Assembly (NCBI RefSeq): GCF_032716425.1
Contig: NZ_CP090419.1
Span: forward strand, 3,276,001 to 3,340,000
Direction: 5' to 3'
Length of the DNA stretch: 64,000 bases
DNA from: Pseudoalteromonas sp. N1230-9
GTDB lineage: Bacteria > Pseudomonadota > Gammaproteobacteria > Enterobacterales > Alteromonadaceae
Shown here: piece by piece, positions 1-9,497 of the stretch
How positions within the stretch are numbered: position 1 is the stretch's first letter
How the letters are laid out: each line of letters starts with the position of its first letter
Notes under the pieces: generated by a model
The model's database searches: none
What the model was told of the DNA's origin: nothing
What the model saw: the letters and a program-made list of their open reading frames with translations, nothing else
Program-made: the position numbers and the translations under genes

Positions 1-2
1 AC

Positions 3-2477
3 TTGCAGCATGCTCTACTACAACTTTCAGAGCAAGCAAGTACTGTTGCCGAATTAACCCTGCTCTACCCTGCTATTCATAATATTCTTCAAGACTTTAT
101 ACCCAGTAAAAGCTTTTATGTCGTACTAAATAACCCTGTTACAGATAACCTTGAACTTTCTTATTTTGCCGATGAAAAAGATGGCCTGTCTGTTCCTCTA
201 AAATATGAACATTTCTTCAAAGATGGTTTAACTGGGTACGTATTTAAGCACGGCAAAACAAGCTATTTTTCTAAACAGCAAACACAAGAAGCCGTTGAGA
301 AGGGGTTGTTTAAAGCATACGGCACGCCAGCAGAGCATTGGGTGGGCGTACCCGTTTACCGTGAGAAAGCCATCATTGGTGTCATGGTCGCGCAAAGTTA
401 TGACAAGGCACAAATCTATACAGAGCAGCAAATAGAACTACTAGAAGTCATGTCGCTTTACCTTGCAACAGCAATCGAACGCGTGAAAAAACGCGAGTTA
501 CTTGAGTCTGAAGTAAAAATTCGCACCCGTGCACTGACGCAAAGTAACCAAGCTTTAAATGATGAAATTTTACAACGTAAAAAAGCACTCGATCGCCAAC
601 AAATTTTATTCAAAATCTCAGAGCTGGCAACTTTGAGTAAAAACGTTGAAGACGTCTATGCCCATGTGCATGAAATTATTAAAACCATCACCTATGCCGA
701 TAACCTATACATTGCCTTGTATGATCAAACAACTAATTGGTTAAGCTTTCCCTATTGCGTAGATGAATTTAATGACAACGCAAAACCTAGGCCTTTCGCC
801 AAAGGCTACAGTGAATTAGTACTTAGTACAGAAAAGTGCCAAGTGATAGATGAGCAAAGAGCAAAAGATTTAATAAAACTAGGCGTCATTGAACGCCCTA
901 TCGATGTCCCACCACAAAGAAGAGCAACCAGTTGGTTAGGCGCACCACTAAAAACGTCACAAGGGGTCATTGGTCTTATTGTTTGCCAAGCTTATTGTAA
1001 TAAACATGAATTTAGCCAAGATGATTGCGAATTAATTACTTTTGTATCACATCAAATAGCAAGCGTAATTCAGGCTCATTTAGCAAGCCAAGAGTTAAAG
1101 CTGAGCCACCAAAAACTTGAACAACGAGTTACAGAAAAAACGAAAGAGCTCCGCCAAGCAAATATGCATTTACAAATGCAAATTGAAGAGCGTAAAAAAA
1201 TAGAGCAACAGCTATATCATGATGCACATCATGACTCACTAACCAGCTTGCCCAACCGTAGCTTATTCTTAACTCAACTTGAAAAAACATTACAACATTA
1301 TCAACGTTATCCTGAGCAACAATTTGCGGTTTTATTTATTGATTTAGATAAATTTAAAGATATAAATGATCAACTTGGTCACCAAGCAGGGGATCAATTT
1401 TTAATTGGTGTTGCCGAGTCTTTCTCACATTGTATAAGAGAGCACGACTTATTAGCTCGCTTAGGCGGTGATGAGTTTGTGGTACTGTTAAATCATTTAA
1501 CCGAAAGACAGCAAGCAGAAGATGTTGCAAAACGTATTATTGAGATAATGAAAAAGCCTTTTTGCATGAAAGGTCAGTGCGTTCAAAGTGGCGCAAGTAT
1601 TGGTATTACTTATTCAAAAGCAAGTTATAAACATACCGATGAAATTATTCGTGATGCAGATGCTGCAATGTATTATGCAAAAAATGCAGGGCGTAACCGT
1701 TTTGAGTGCTTCCATCCTTTATTGAATGCTACCACCTCTCAACACGAAACCGAGAGTATGCATCATCTTGATGACCTGCCAATGCATTTTAGAAGCGCTG
1801 AAATCATTACGCTCAACGAGGAGTCTAGAGCTGAATCATTATTGGAAGCATTTGGTGAACACCCAGTGCTTGGCAGTACTAGTTTTGAAGTATTGAAAAA
1901 GTTTGCAACTGATAGAGTTCAACATTTCGAAGTGGAGCTTAGCTTATTGAAGCAAGCGTTCGAATTAGCCCATAATGCTAACTTACAAAAAGTACTCTTC
2001 CCATGCTCAGGGTTAGTATTAGAACGTATTAATTTTCAATCGTTACGCCAGTTACTAAAGGCAAACAATGCACAAAGAATGTGTTTACTGTTTAATGAAC
2101 AAGAGATCCGTTACGCATCTGCGGTACAAATTGAAAACTTAAAAAGTTTAATTGAACAAGGGTTTTCAGTAGGACTAAACGAGTTCGCAAAAGACAGATG
2201 TGAGCTTAATTTACTGACTGAGTTTAACTTTGATTACTTACTACTTAGTTCTACCTTTAGTAAACGTGTGCTCCAACAAGATAATTATCACCTTCAATTG
2301 CAAGGCGTGTTGGCCATTACGAATATCCAAAATATTCAGGTAATCGCCAAGGGGCCATCGATTTTTAACTATCGCACTTTGTTAGATAAGCACGGTCTAT
2401 CCTTGTTTATAGGCAAACAACACGCCCTAGCCCCTTTTAGTCCTTTTTCACAAACAGTACAAAGTATTACTTCTTAA
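3..2477 (+). CDS. GAF-GAF-GGDEF protein with degenerate EAL-like C-terminus (5' truncated by window)
   Basis: Signalling protein that probably makes cyclic di-GMP in the cytoplasm. The reading frame is open to the left edge, so the true start lies outside the window. In the visible 824 residues there are two GAF sensor domains (about 5-160 and 200-360), each followed by a coiled coil rich in E, K and Q, then a GGDEF domain. The signature LGGDEF is intact (GGDEF at visible residues 488-492), and an inhibitory RxxD site (REHD, 479-482) sits five residues before it, so an active, product-inhibited diguanylate cyclase is expected. After residue ~610 the sequence keeps the outline of an EAL domain, but the DDFGTG-type motif reads NEFAKD and no EAL motif is seen. 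That part is probably catalytically dead. There is no membrane segment. The 3' end overlaps the end of rep, on the opposite strand, by 11 bp. Confidence 0.88.
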   Translation: MQHALLQLSEQASTVAELTLLYPAIHNILQDFIPSKSFYVVLNNPVTDNLELSYFADEKDGLSVPLKYEHFFKDGLTGYVFKHGKTSYFSKQQTQEAVEKGLFKAYGTPAEHWVGVPVYREKAIIGVMVAQSYDKAQIYTEQQIELLEVMSLYLATAIERVKKRELLESEVKIRTRALTQSNQALNDEILQRKKALDRQQILFKISELATLSKNVEDVYAHVHEIIKTITYADNLYIALYDQTTNWLSFPYCVDEFNDNAKPRPFAKGYSELVLSTEKCQVIDEQRAKDLIKLGVIERPIDVPPQRRATSWLGAPLKTSQGVIGLIVCQAYCNKHEFSQDDCELITFVSHQIASVIQAHLASQELKLSHQKLEQRVTEKTKELRQANMHLQMQIEERKKIEQQLYHDAHHDSLTSLPNRSLFLTQLEKTLQHYQRYPEQQFAVLFIDLDKFKDINDQLGHQAGDQFLIGVAESFSHCIREHDLLARLGGDEFVVLLNHLTERQQAEDVAKRIIEIMKKPFCMKGQCVQSGASIGITYSKASYKHTDEIIRDADAAMYYAKNAGRNRFECFHPLLNATTSQHETESMHHLDDLPMHFRSAEIITLNEESRAESLLEAFGEHPVLGSTSFEVLKKFATDRVQHFEVELSLLKQAFELAHNANLQKVLFPCSGLVLERINFQSLRQLLKANNAQRMCLLFNEQEIRYASAVQIENLKSLIEQGFSVGLNEFAKDRCELNLLTEFNFDYLLLSSTFSKRVLQQDNYHLQLQGVLAITNIQNIQVIAKGPSIFNYRTLLDKHGLSLFIGKQHALAPFSPFSQTVQSITS

Positions 2478-4479
2478 GCATAGCTCTTAGATTAGCTACA
2501 CGGGCTTGGCCTTTTTCCATGCGCTCAGCCTGTGAAGACGGTGGTTTTTTCGCTTCGAAGGCTAAATCATCTTGTGGTAACTCTTGCACAAAGCGACTGA
2601 GCTCAGTATCTGAAGTTTCACCAAATTGACGGCGTAACTTAGCATAGGTCATTACCAGCTCTTGCTGAGCACGCGTGATACCTACATAAGCAAGACGACG
2701 CTCCTCTTCAACGTTATCTTCATCAATACTTACTTGGTGCGGTAATAAACCCTCTTCCATACCAACCATGAACACATACGGATACTCCAAACCTTTTGAA
2801 GCATGTAGCGTCAGTAATTGTACCGCATCAGATTCATCTTCTTCTTCGTTGCGCTCAAGCATATCGCGCAGGGTCAGTTTACTGACCACCTCAGCAAGGT
2901 TCAGCGGTGGATTGTCTGCATCCCCTGTTAGCATGTCAGTGATCCAACGATAAAGCTCTGAAACATTCTTCATGCGCATTTCAGCGGCTTTTGCACTCGG
3001 TGATGATTCATATAGGTATGCTTCGTAGTTAATTTGCCTAACTAACTCTTTTACAGCTTCAAGGGTATCGCCCCGTACCGCATTATCAGAAAGCTCAACC
3101 ACCCAGCGAGCAAAGCCAGCTAAGGCATTAAAGCCACGGCCTTTTAATCGGTGCGCAAGCTCAGGCTCAAAACAGGCAGCAAATAAGCTGATATGCTTTT
3201 CATTAGCAAGCGTACCTAGCTTTTCCAGTGTCACCGTACCAATTTCACGACGTGGCGTATTTACAATACGTAAAAAGGCATTGTCGTCATCTTGGTTCAC
3301 CAATAGGCGTAAATACGCCATGATATCTTTAATTTCTGAACGCGAGAAAAACGACATGCCGCCGCTGATTTTATAGGGAATGCGGTTGCTCATAAGTGCT
3401 TTTTCAAACACCCGGGCTTGATGGTTACCACGGTATAAAATCGCGTAATCTTTATAGCTGGTGCGTTTCATGAATTTATGAGAAATGATCTCTGCCACCA
3501 CTCGTTCAGATTCATGCTCTTCATCACGACAGCCAATTACTTTGATAGGCTCACCATAACCAAGCTCACTGAATAGTTTCTTATCAAACTCGTGAGGGTT
3601 GTTGGCAATCAAAATATTCGCCGCTTTAAGAATTCGCCCAGCACTTCGGTAATTTTGTTCAAGCTTAATTAAACGTAAGCCCGGAAAATCTTTACTCAAT
3701 AGCACAAGGTTTTGAGGCTTAGCACCGCGCCAAGAGTAAATTGATTGGTCGTCATCGCCTACCACGGTAAAACGAGCGCGTTCACCCACCAATAGCTTAA
3801 CCAGTTGATACTGACTGGTATTAGTATCTTGATACTCATCCACCAGCAAGTAACGAAAACGCTGTTGCCAACGCTCACGCGCAGTGGCATTTTGGCCTAG
3901 CAACAAAGTAGGGATCATGATCAGATCATCAAAATCTAGGGCGTTGTAAGCACGTAATTGATTTTGATAACGCGCATACAGCTGAGCAAACAAGGCTTTT
4001 TGTGGCTCACGGGCTTCGCGAACGGCACGCTCTGGTAGAATCAACTCGTTCTTCCAGCTACCTATTTGCATCTTCAGTAGATTGAGTAGATCTTTGTCTT
4101 TTTTAAGTTCTTCTTCGGTCAGCTCGGCTAATAACTGGTTGGTATCTTGATCATCAAATAGTGAGAATCCAGGTTTAAAGCCTAGCGTCGTTAATTCTTT
4201 TTTGATGATCTCAAGCCCAAGGGTATGAAACGTTGAAACCCATAAGCCTTTCGACTCTTGTTTACCCAGTGTTTGCGTTACACGCTCACGCATTTCTTTT
4301 GCGGCTTTATTGGTAAAGGTTACCGCCGCAATATTGCGTGCTTGATACTCACACTTTTGTACTAAGTAAGCGATTTTATTAGTAATAACACGCGTTTTAC
4401 CAGATCCCGCACCGGCTAATACCAGACACGGTCCACTGATATACTTTACCGCTTCATCTTGTTTTGGGTTGAGTTTCAT
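2467..4479 (-). CDS. rep: ATP-dependent DNA helicase Rep
   Basis: Superfamily 1A 3'-5' helicase that clears proteins ahead of replication forks and helps restart them. At 670 residues it has the length of E. coli Rep (673) and matches it closely throughout. Visible motifs are the Walker A AGAGSGKT at residues 22-29, the Walker B/DExx motif VDEYQDTN, motif [18 protein letters not shown], motif [14 protein letters not shown] and motif VI VGITRAQ. The C-terminal tail ends in a basic stretch (ANLRAMLKK), as in Rep, where it contacts DnaB. These motifs fit Rep better than UvrD or PcrA. It is a single gene, convergent with the GGDEF gene and divergent from ubiK. Confidence 0.97.
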   Translation of the reverse strand: MKLNPKQDEAVKYISGPCLVLAGAGSGKTRVITNKIAYLVQKCEYQARNIAAVTFTNKAAKEMRERVTQTLGKQESKGLWVSTFHTLGLEIIKKELTTLGFKPGFSLFDDQDTNQLLAELTEEELKKDKDLLNLLKMQIGSWKNELILPERAVREAREPQKALFAQLYARYQNQLRAYNALDFDDLIMIPTLLLGQNATARERWQQRFRYLLVDEYQDTNTSQYQLVKLLVGERARFTVVGDDDQSIYSWRGAKPQNLVLLSKDFPGLRLIKLEQNYRSAGRILKAANILIANNPHEFDKKLFSELGYGEPIKVIGCRDEEHESERVVAEIISHKFMKRTSYKDYAILYRGNHQARVFEKALMSNRIPYKISGGMSFFSRSEIKDIMAYLRLLVNQDDDNAFLRIVNTPRREIGTVTLEKLGTLANEKHISLFAACFEPELAHRLKGRGFNALAGFARWVVELSDNAVRGDTLEAVKELVRQINYEAYLYESSPSAKAAEMRMKNVSELYRWITDMLTGDADNPPLNLAEVVSKLTLRDMLERNEEEDESDAVQLLTLHASKGLEYPYVFMVGMEEGLLPHQVSIDEDNVEEERRLAYVGITRAQQELVMTYAKLRRQFGETSDTELSRFVQELPQDDLAFEAKKPPSSQAERMEKGQARVANLRAMLKK

Positions 4480-4590
4480 AAGCCCCTAAAGAAATTATCC
4501 AAAGACAGGACGGGCAATTTTACCGTAATCACTACACTACGCCTAGCCAATAAGGTAAGATTGTTTTTTTACGTGACTCAAGGGACGAAG

Positions 4591-4854
4591 ATGATCAACC
4601 CAGCAAAACTTGAAGAAATCGCTAAGCAAATTACTGATAACATGCCACAAGGCGTGAAAAACCTTGCCGAAACAGTCGAAGGCAAAACCAAGCAAGCTAT
4701 TCAAAACAAACTTGCTGAGATGGACTTTGTAAGCCGTGATGAGTTTGATATTCAAAGCCAAGTACTTATTCGTACTCGTGAAAAACTCACTGAGCTTGAA
4801 GAAAAAGTGGCTTTACTTGAGCAGCAACTTGCTAGTAAACAAGACGAACAATAA
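4591..4854 (+). CDS. ubiK: Ubiquinone biosynthesis accessory factor UbiK (YqiC family)
   Basis: Small (87 residues) helical accessory factor for the late, hydroxylating steps of ubiquinone synthesis; the family associates with membranes and lipids and works with UbiJ. The chosen start is the ATG at 4591, preceded by an AGGGACGAAG ribosome site. The frame is open further upstream into the rep gene, but homologues begin with M-INP-KLEEIAKQI as here. The N-terminus is amphipathic. The C-terminal third is a coiled coil (LTELEEKVALLEQQL), typical of the BMFP (YqiC) family. A strong terminator starts at the stop codon. Confidence 0.93.
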   Translation: MINPAKLEEIAKQITDNMPQGVKNLAETVEGKTKQAIQNKLAEMDFVSRDEFDIQSQVLIRTREKLTELEEKVALLEQQLASKQDEQ

Positions 4855-4884
4855 AAAAGGAGAGCGAATTAGCTCTCCTTTTTT
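4853..4884. terminator. Bidirectional intrinsic terminator between ubiK and can
   Basis: The arms GGAGAGC and GCTCTCC close a 6 nt loop. They are flanked by six A on the left and six T on the right, so the hairpin can end transcripts from both strands (ubiK rightwards, can leftwards). Confidence 0.9.
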
Positions 4885-4899
4885 CAATCTACTTCGGTA

Positions 4900-5562
4900 T
4901 TAGCTTTTTTCAGCAATACGTTCAAATACACGCTTAACAGCCGTGCCATAAGTATCACTTGCTTCTTCCGCACAGGTCACAACCGACTCAAGATCATTAA
5001 GGTGACCATTCGCTAAGCCATACACCCAACCATGAATTGTTAACTCTTGGCCTTTCGCCCAAGCGTCTTGCACAATGTTGGTACGGCACACGTTACGTAC
5101 TTGTTCAATAACGTTTAATTCGATCAAACTGTTTAAACGCTCTTGCTCAGGTAATGCATTGAGTTGTTCGATGTGTTTTTCTTTTACATCACCTACATGG
5201 CGTAGCCAGTTATCGATTAAGCCAAAACGTGCTTCGTTTAATACCGCTTGTACACCACCACAGCCATAGTGACCAACAACCATGATGTGCTTCACTTTTA
5301 GTACTTCAACAGCGTATTGCATCACTGAAAGGCAGTTATGATCGGTATGAACAACCACATTTGCTACGTTACGGTGAACAAATAACTCACCCGGCAACAA
5401 GTCTACGATTTCGTTTGCAGGTACACGCGAGTCAGAACAACCGATCCATAAGTACTCTGGATTTTGCTGCATTGATAGAATTTTAAAAAACTCAGGGTCA
5501 TTTTCGCTCGTACGTGCTGCCCAACGTCTATTATTTTCGAATAAATTTTTTAACTTTCTCAT
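4900..5562 (-). CDS. can: Beta-class carbonic anhydrase Can
   Basis: Cytoplasmic zinc enzyme interconverting CO2 and bicarbonate, needed for bicarbonate-dependent carboxylations at ambient CO2. It has 220 residues, the same as E. coli Can. The zinc ligands are in register with E. coli: Cys42 and Asp44 (GCSDSR), His98 and Cys101 (GHYGCGG), with Arg46 completing the Asp-Arg dyad. The region 57-70 (PGELFVHRNVANVV) is fully conserved. Transcribed leftwards into the shared terminator. The methyltransferase gene upstream ends 18 bp before its start, so the two may be co-transcribed. Confidence 0.96.
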   Translation of the reverse strand: MRKLKNLFENNRRWAARTSENDPEFFKILSMQQNPEYLWIGCSDSRVPANEIVDLLPGELFVHRNVANVVVHTDHNCLSVMQYAVEVLKVKHIMVVGHYGCGGVQAVLNEARFGLIDNWLRHVGDVKEKHIEQLNALPEQERLNSLIELNVIEQVRNVCRTNIVQDAWAKGQELTIHGWVYGLANGHLNDLESVVTCAEEASDTYGTAVKRVFERIAEKS

Positions 5563-5580
5563 TGCGCCTCTTTACGGTTT

Positions 5581-6759
5581 TTAATAATTAGCTTGGATCA
5601 AGATATTCCTTGGTGTCAGTTGTTTCTCACAAAACGTGCTCACCGTTACTTGATATCCTTGTTGTTGCAAATATAAAGCACGATCGAGCACGAGCCAAAC
5701 TTCAATTGCCCTTCTGAACACATGTCGGACGAGTTCAACTCGCTCGGTGACCCTTTTGCGCTTTTTGCCTATTTCTAAAAACTTATTGTAATCAATACCT
5801 TCAGGTAGAGATAATGATTTTTTCTCAGCTGCCCATAAACAAAATGATTCAAAAGAATCGGAGAAGATTGCTTTGTTCACTGACGGCACACTCACATAGT
5901 GTAATTCACCAGTGATTGATTTACGTAACGCATCAAACCCAAGACGCCATTCAACCTCTGTTTTTCTGACCTTATCTACGCGACTCGGTGCCGTTACCGT
6001 TTCTTGCAGCGCCAGTTTTAAATCGCGATGAGTAAGCGCAAGCTGACTTTGTTTTGCAGGCTCGCTCATTGCCTGATAAGCGTTATCTGTGAATAAATGA
6101 TAACAACATGGTGAAAAGCTGATTTGCTGGGTTTTCGCTTTGCTTGCTTGCTGCATAAATGTTTGATGCAAACGACCACAAGCATGTAAAGCTACAGCAT
6201 GCTGTTGGCTTTCAAAAAAGCCGTCTGTGTTGTCGGTTAATACATCTGCTTGTGAAAACTGCATCGCCAAGTGCTGTTGTGTAGCACTGTGTAGGCCTTG
6301 GTCACATAAGTGCTGTTGCAGCTCAATACTATGTACACTGGGCGCGCCATTAAATGCCAGCATACGACCTAAATGCCCTTTACCTGCACACCACTCTAAA
6401 ACAGGCTGGTTTAATGACTGCTGACTAATCGCTGCAACAAAGTCTTGTAGCTGCTCAAATTTACGACCTTTGATGCCATTACTTATCCAAAACGGAAATT
6501 CACTACGTGCAGAACTGATAGCTGGCAATTCACATAACAGAGCCAACTGGTCGATACCCTCAATTGCCTCAGCAAAATAGCGATATAAAGCAGGCTGATC
6601 GGCATCAAGCTCGCTGACTTGTTGGTCATCCAGCGTCCATAGTAAGTTAGCTAGTTCAGGCCAAGGAAGATCATCAAAATCGAAGGCGGTGCATTGCCAG
6701 TATTGGCGAGTTTTAAAAAGCAGCGTATCTAAGGCAATAAATTGCTGAGCAAGCGTCAT
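5581..6759 (-). CDS. SAM-dependent methyltransferase, substrate unknown
   Basis: 392-residue cytoplasmic protein. A Rossmann-type methyltransferase core sits in the middle. Motif I reads VLEWCAGKGHLGRML, followed by an acidic strand end (SIELQ) and later HACGRL and SPCCYHLF, a pattern of the Methyltransf_32-like family (DUF-type SAM methyltransferases). The ~130 N-terminal residues are an all-helical region with no recognised domain. The basic C-terminal part may bind nucleic acid, but this is only inference. It is 18 bp upstream of can and separate from the NMT1-like gene by 49 bp. I cannot name the substrate; RNA or a small molecule is possible. Confidence 0.75.
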   Translation of the reverse strand: MTLAQQFIALDTLLFKTRQYWQCTAFDFDDLPWPELANLLWTLDDQQVSELDADQPALYRYFAEAIEGIDQLALLCELPAISSARSEFPFWISNGIKGRKFEQLQDFVAAISQQSLNQPVLEWCAGKGHLGRMLAFNGAPSVHSIELQQHLCDQGLHSATQQHLAMQFSQADVLTDNTDGFFESQQHAVALHACGRLHQTFMQQASKAKTQQISFSPCCYHLFTDNAYQAMSEPAKQSQLALTHRDLKLALQETVTAPSRVDKVRKTEVEWRLGFDALRKSITGELHYVSVPSVNKAIFSDSFESFCLWAAEKKSLSLPEGIDYNKFLEIGKKRKRVTERVELVRHVFRRAIEVWLVLDRALYLQQQGYQVTVSTFCEKQLTPRNILIQANY

Positions 6760-6808
6760 AACTTCTAAACGACAAAAAATAAAAGTGATTATAACAGTTT
6801 TTCACCCT

Positions 6809-7852
6809 TTAACGCCTACCACTGCTGATTAAACGGATATAAAGAGGGATGCATAAAATACTCAGTACAATAGCTAGAATAAGCATCCAAGATAATTCAA
6901 AGCCGCCATCGTCTTGATGTTGATACATAAAGTGTTTAAACGCGCGGTCAAACTCGGTTTGATCTAGACCATATAGATCAGCAATTAAGCGCCACTTTGC
7001 CATCGACATACTGCCAAGATTTACTCCTGGCGGCTTAATATAACTCGTTAATACATTTGCTTCATAAGCAAGCTCTTGTAAGCTTTTATGAGTAGCATAA
7101 TCGTGTTTAGTTACAGCAATACTCTCTTCTAAATGCAATAACGCGTAACGCCAGCCTTTAATACTTGCATGATAAAAGCGCTCAACTATATCTGGATTTT
7201 TTTCTACCATCGCTTCGCTGGTATATAAAATATCGCCATAAACATTCAAGCCAAACTTTTGTGGACAAATGAGTCGGTGACCCACTCCTTGTAATGTCAT
7301 CGTGTATGGCTCATTGGTGACATAAACTTGCACCGCATCTAAGTCACCGGCAAGCCACTGTTCAATGCCCCCTTCATGGCTTGCAGCTATTAAACTTTGT
7401 TGATCAAGCCCTGCACGTTGCAACATCACTAACAACTCAGCGTTTTCAACTGAGCCGATTTTACTTAGCTTCTTATCGGCAAAGTCTCTGGGCTGAAAAA
7501 TATCTGAGTTATTTTTTACCATCCAGCAGTAAGGTGAAAACTGCAGTATGGCTCCAAGGGCAACAACCGGTGCGCCTTGTTTGCGCTTATGTAATATGCC
7601 TGAGTGAGTAATGGCGAAGTCGGCTTCACCGCTTAATACTTTAGGGAAGGTATCTGGCGCATTCGGATCGGCAGGTATAATGGAAACATCAAGGCCCGCT
7701 TCCTTATAAAAGCCTTTTTTTGCAGCCATATAATAGCCTGTAAACTGAAACTGGTGAGTCCATTTTAGTTGTAGGCTAACTTTATCAGCGCACTGTGCGC
7801 TCATAGAGAGCATTAGACAGACTAACCCTAGTAGGCTTTTTATACCTTGCAC
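6809..7852 (-). CDS. NMT1/THI5-like periplasmic substrate-binding protein with C-terminal membrane anchor
   Basis: 347 residues beginning with a GTG at 7852, placed 6 nt after an AAGGA ribosome site; no in-frame ATG fits better. A signal peptide (to about SAQCA-D, residue 22) precedes an NMT1/THI5-like (SsuA/THI5) binding domain. It opens with LQLKWTHQFQFTGYYMA and KGFYKEAGLDV, the classic pattern of these folds. The C-terminus carries one hydrophobic helix (LSWMLILAIVLSILCIPLY) and then only a short basic tail. ABC transporter partners are absent nearby. In related gammaproteobacterial proteins the same domain-plus-helix module is the sensor half of GGDEF or kinase proteins, so this may be a stand-alone or shortened sensor. 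The ligand is unknown; pyrimidine or thiamine precursors are only a family guess. Confidence 0.75.
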   Translation of the reverse strand: MQGIKSLLGLVCLMLSMSAQCADKVSLQLKWTHQFQFTGYYMAAKKGFYKEAGLDVSIIPADPNAPDTFPKVLSGEADFAITHSGILHKRKQGAPVVALGAILQFSPYCWMVKNNSDIFQPRDFADKKLSKIGSVENAELLVMLQRAGLDQQSLIAASHEGGIEQWLAGDLDAVQVYVTNEPYTMTLQGVGHRLICPQKFGLNVYGDILYTSEAMVEKNPDIVERFYHASIKGWRYALLHLEESIAVTKHDYATHKSLQELAYEANVLTSYIKPPGVNLGSMSMAKWRLIADLYGLDQTEFDRAFKHFMYQHQDDGGFELSWMLILAIVLSILCIPLYIRLISSGRR

Positions 7853-7904
7853 GCATCATCCTTGCTTGAAACCGTGCATTAACTATAGGAAAAATAGAGA
7901 GAAA

Positions 7905-7932
7905 ATCAAGACTGCACATTAGCAGTCTTGAT
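7905..7932 (-). terminator. Terminator of the ilv operon
   Basis: Perfect 11 bp stem (ATCAAGACTGC with GCAGTCTTGAT) and a 6 nt loop just past the ilvA stop. On the minus strand it is followed by TTTTCTCTC. Confidence 0.8.
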
Positions 7933-7941
7933 GATACTTAG

Positions 7942-9495
7942 CTACTGATTTGCCGCTTTAACTTCACTAAGTTCTTGACCTTGGCTGGTTAAGAACTGAG
8001 TGAAACATGGGTTGTTCGTTTCATCTTGAACGTTGTATCCCAAACGGTTCAAATGCTCATTGAATACCTCATAATCATTCGGTTCAATCGCAAAGGCCGC
8101 CAGCACATTACCAATCGATCCACCATGATTACGATAATGGAATAAAGTGATATTCCAATTACTACCAAGAGTATCTAAGAATCGCGCCAATGCGCCTGGA
8201 TACTCAGGAAACTCAAAGCGAAGTAAACGCTCATGAAGTTGGGCTGGCGCTTTACCACCCACCATATAACGAATATGCAATTTAGCCAGCTCGTTATCTG
8301 ATAGATCGCAAAATGTATAGTCGTTTTCTGTCAGTGCTGCTTTTAATTCATCGAGCTCTTGTTGGCCTTGCCTTAACGCGATACCAACAAAAATTTGTGC
8401 TTCGCCTGGGCCTGCATAACGGTAATTAAACTCGGTGATAGCTCTGCCACCTAACGAGTTACAAAACTGCTTAAAGCTGCCCTTCTCTTCTTTAATCGTC
8501 ACAGCAAGGAGTGCTTCGTTCTTTTCACCTAGCGCCGTTCGCTCAGCAACATAGCGTAAGCGGTCAAAGTTTAAGTTCGCACCCGATAAAATCGCAGCCA
8601 CGTTTAAGCCTTTTACACTATTTTGTTGGCACCACTTTTTCAGCCCTGCTGTAGATAGCGCACCTGAAGGTTCTGCTATCGCACGAGTCGAAACAAAGAT
8701 ATCTTGCATTGCGGCGCAGATTTCATCGCCTGTAACAGTAACGACTTCATCACAAAACTTTTGTGCTAATCGAAACGTCTCAGTACCAATGATTTTTACT
8801 GCGACACCATCAGCAAAACTGCCAACACGGTCAAGCTCAACAGGCTTGCCTGCTTCAAGTGCTGCTTTTAAGCAGGCACTCTCGTCAGCTTCAACACCAA
8901 TGACTTTAATATCAGGACGTAACGACTTAATGTACACCGCCATACCTGCAAGTAAGCCACCACCGCCAACAGGAATAAATACAGCATCAAGGTCGTTCAA
9001 TTGCTGCATTAATTCACGGGCAACGGTACCTTGGCCAACAATGACATCGGGATCATCAAACGGTGGCACAAATACCCCGTTACGCTGCTCTGTCAGCTCT
9101 AAAGCATGGGCTTTTGCTGCATCAAAATGATGGCCGTGTAATACCACTTCACCACCGAGTGAACGCACTGCATTCACTTTAATTTCTGGTGTTGTAACTG
9201 GCATCACAATCGTTGCTTTATGCCCTAAAAATGAGGCACTGAGTGCCACGCCTTGCGCATGGTTACCCGCTGAGGCTGTGATCACATCAGAACCTTTTGG
9301 CAACTTGCTCAGTTTATGAAAAGCACCACGAAGTTTAAATGAATAAACCGGTTGTTGGTCTTCACGCTTTAGCCACACATGGTTGCCTAGCCGTGCACTA
9401 AGATCAGCCATTTCGCTGACCTCAGTGACTTTTGCAAGCGGCTCCATGTTCGCTTGAATGATAGCGCGAAAATAATCGAGCTCTTGAGAAACCAT
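7942..9495 (-). CDS. ilvA: Biosynthetic threonine deaminase IlvA
   Basis: PLP enzyme converting threonine to 2-oxobutanoate and ammonia, the committed step to isoleucine. It has 517 residues, as for E. coli IlvA (514). The PLP lysine is Lys54 in VYSFKLRGA and the phosphate-binding glycine loop is PVGGGGLLAG. The C-terminal ~190 residues contain two ACT-like regulatory domains (about 335-410 and 425-500), which mark the isoleucine-inhibited biosynthetic form rather than the short catabolic TdcB. It is the last gene of ilvGMDA; only 2 bp separate it from the ilvD stop, so translation is likely coupled. Confidence 0.97.
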   Translation of the reverse strand: MVSQELDYFRAIIQANMEPLAKVTEVSEMADLSARLGNHVWLKREDQQPVYSFKLRGAFHKLSKLPKGSDVITASAGNHAQGVALSASFLGHKATIVMPVTTPEIKVNAVRSLGGEVVLHGHHFDAAKAHALELTEQRNGVFVPPFDDPDVIVGQGTVARELMQQLNDLDAVFIPVGGGGLLAGMAVYIKSLRPDIKVIGVEADESACLKAALEAGKPVELDRVGSFADGVAVKIIGTETFRLAQKFCDEVVTVTGDEICAAMQDIFVSTRAIAEPSGALSTAGLKKWCQQNSVKGLNVAAILSGANLNFDRLRYVAERTALGEKNEALLAVTIKEEKGSFKQFCNSLGGRAITEFNYRYAGPGEAQIFVGIALRQGQQELDELKAALTENDYTFCDLSDNELAKLHIRYMVGGKAPAQLHERLLRFEFPEYPGALARFLDTLGSNWNITLFHYRNHGGSIGNVLAAFAIEPNDYEVFNEHLNRLGYNVQDETNNPCFTQFLTSQGQELSEVKAANQ

Positions 9496-9497
9496 AA

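Noticed and set aside
4459..4590. Longer N-terminus for ubiK overlapping rep
   Set aside because: Homologues start at the ATG at 4591, which has its own ribosome site.
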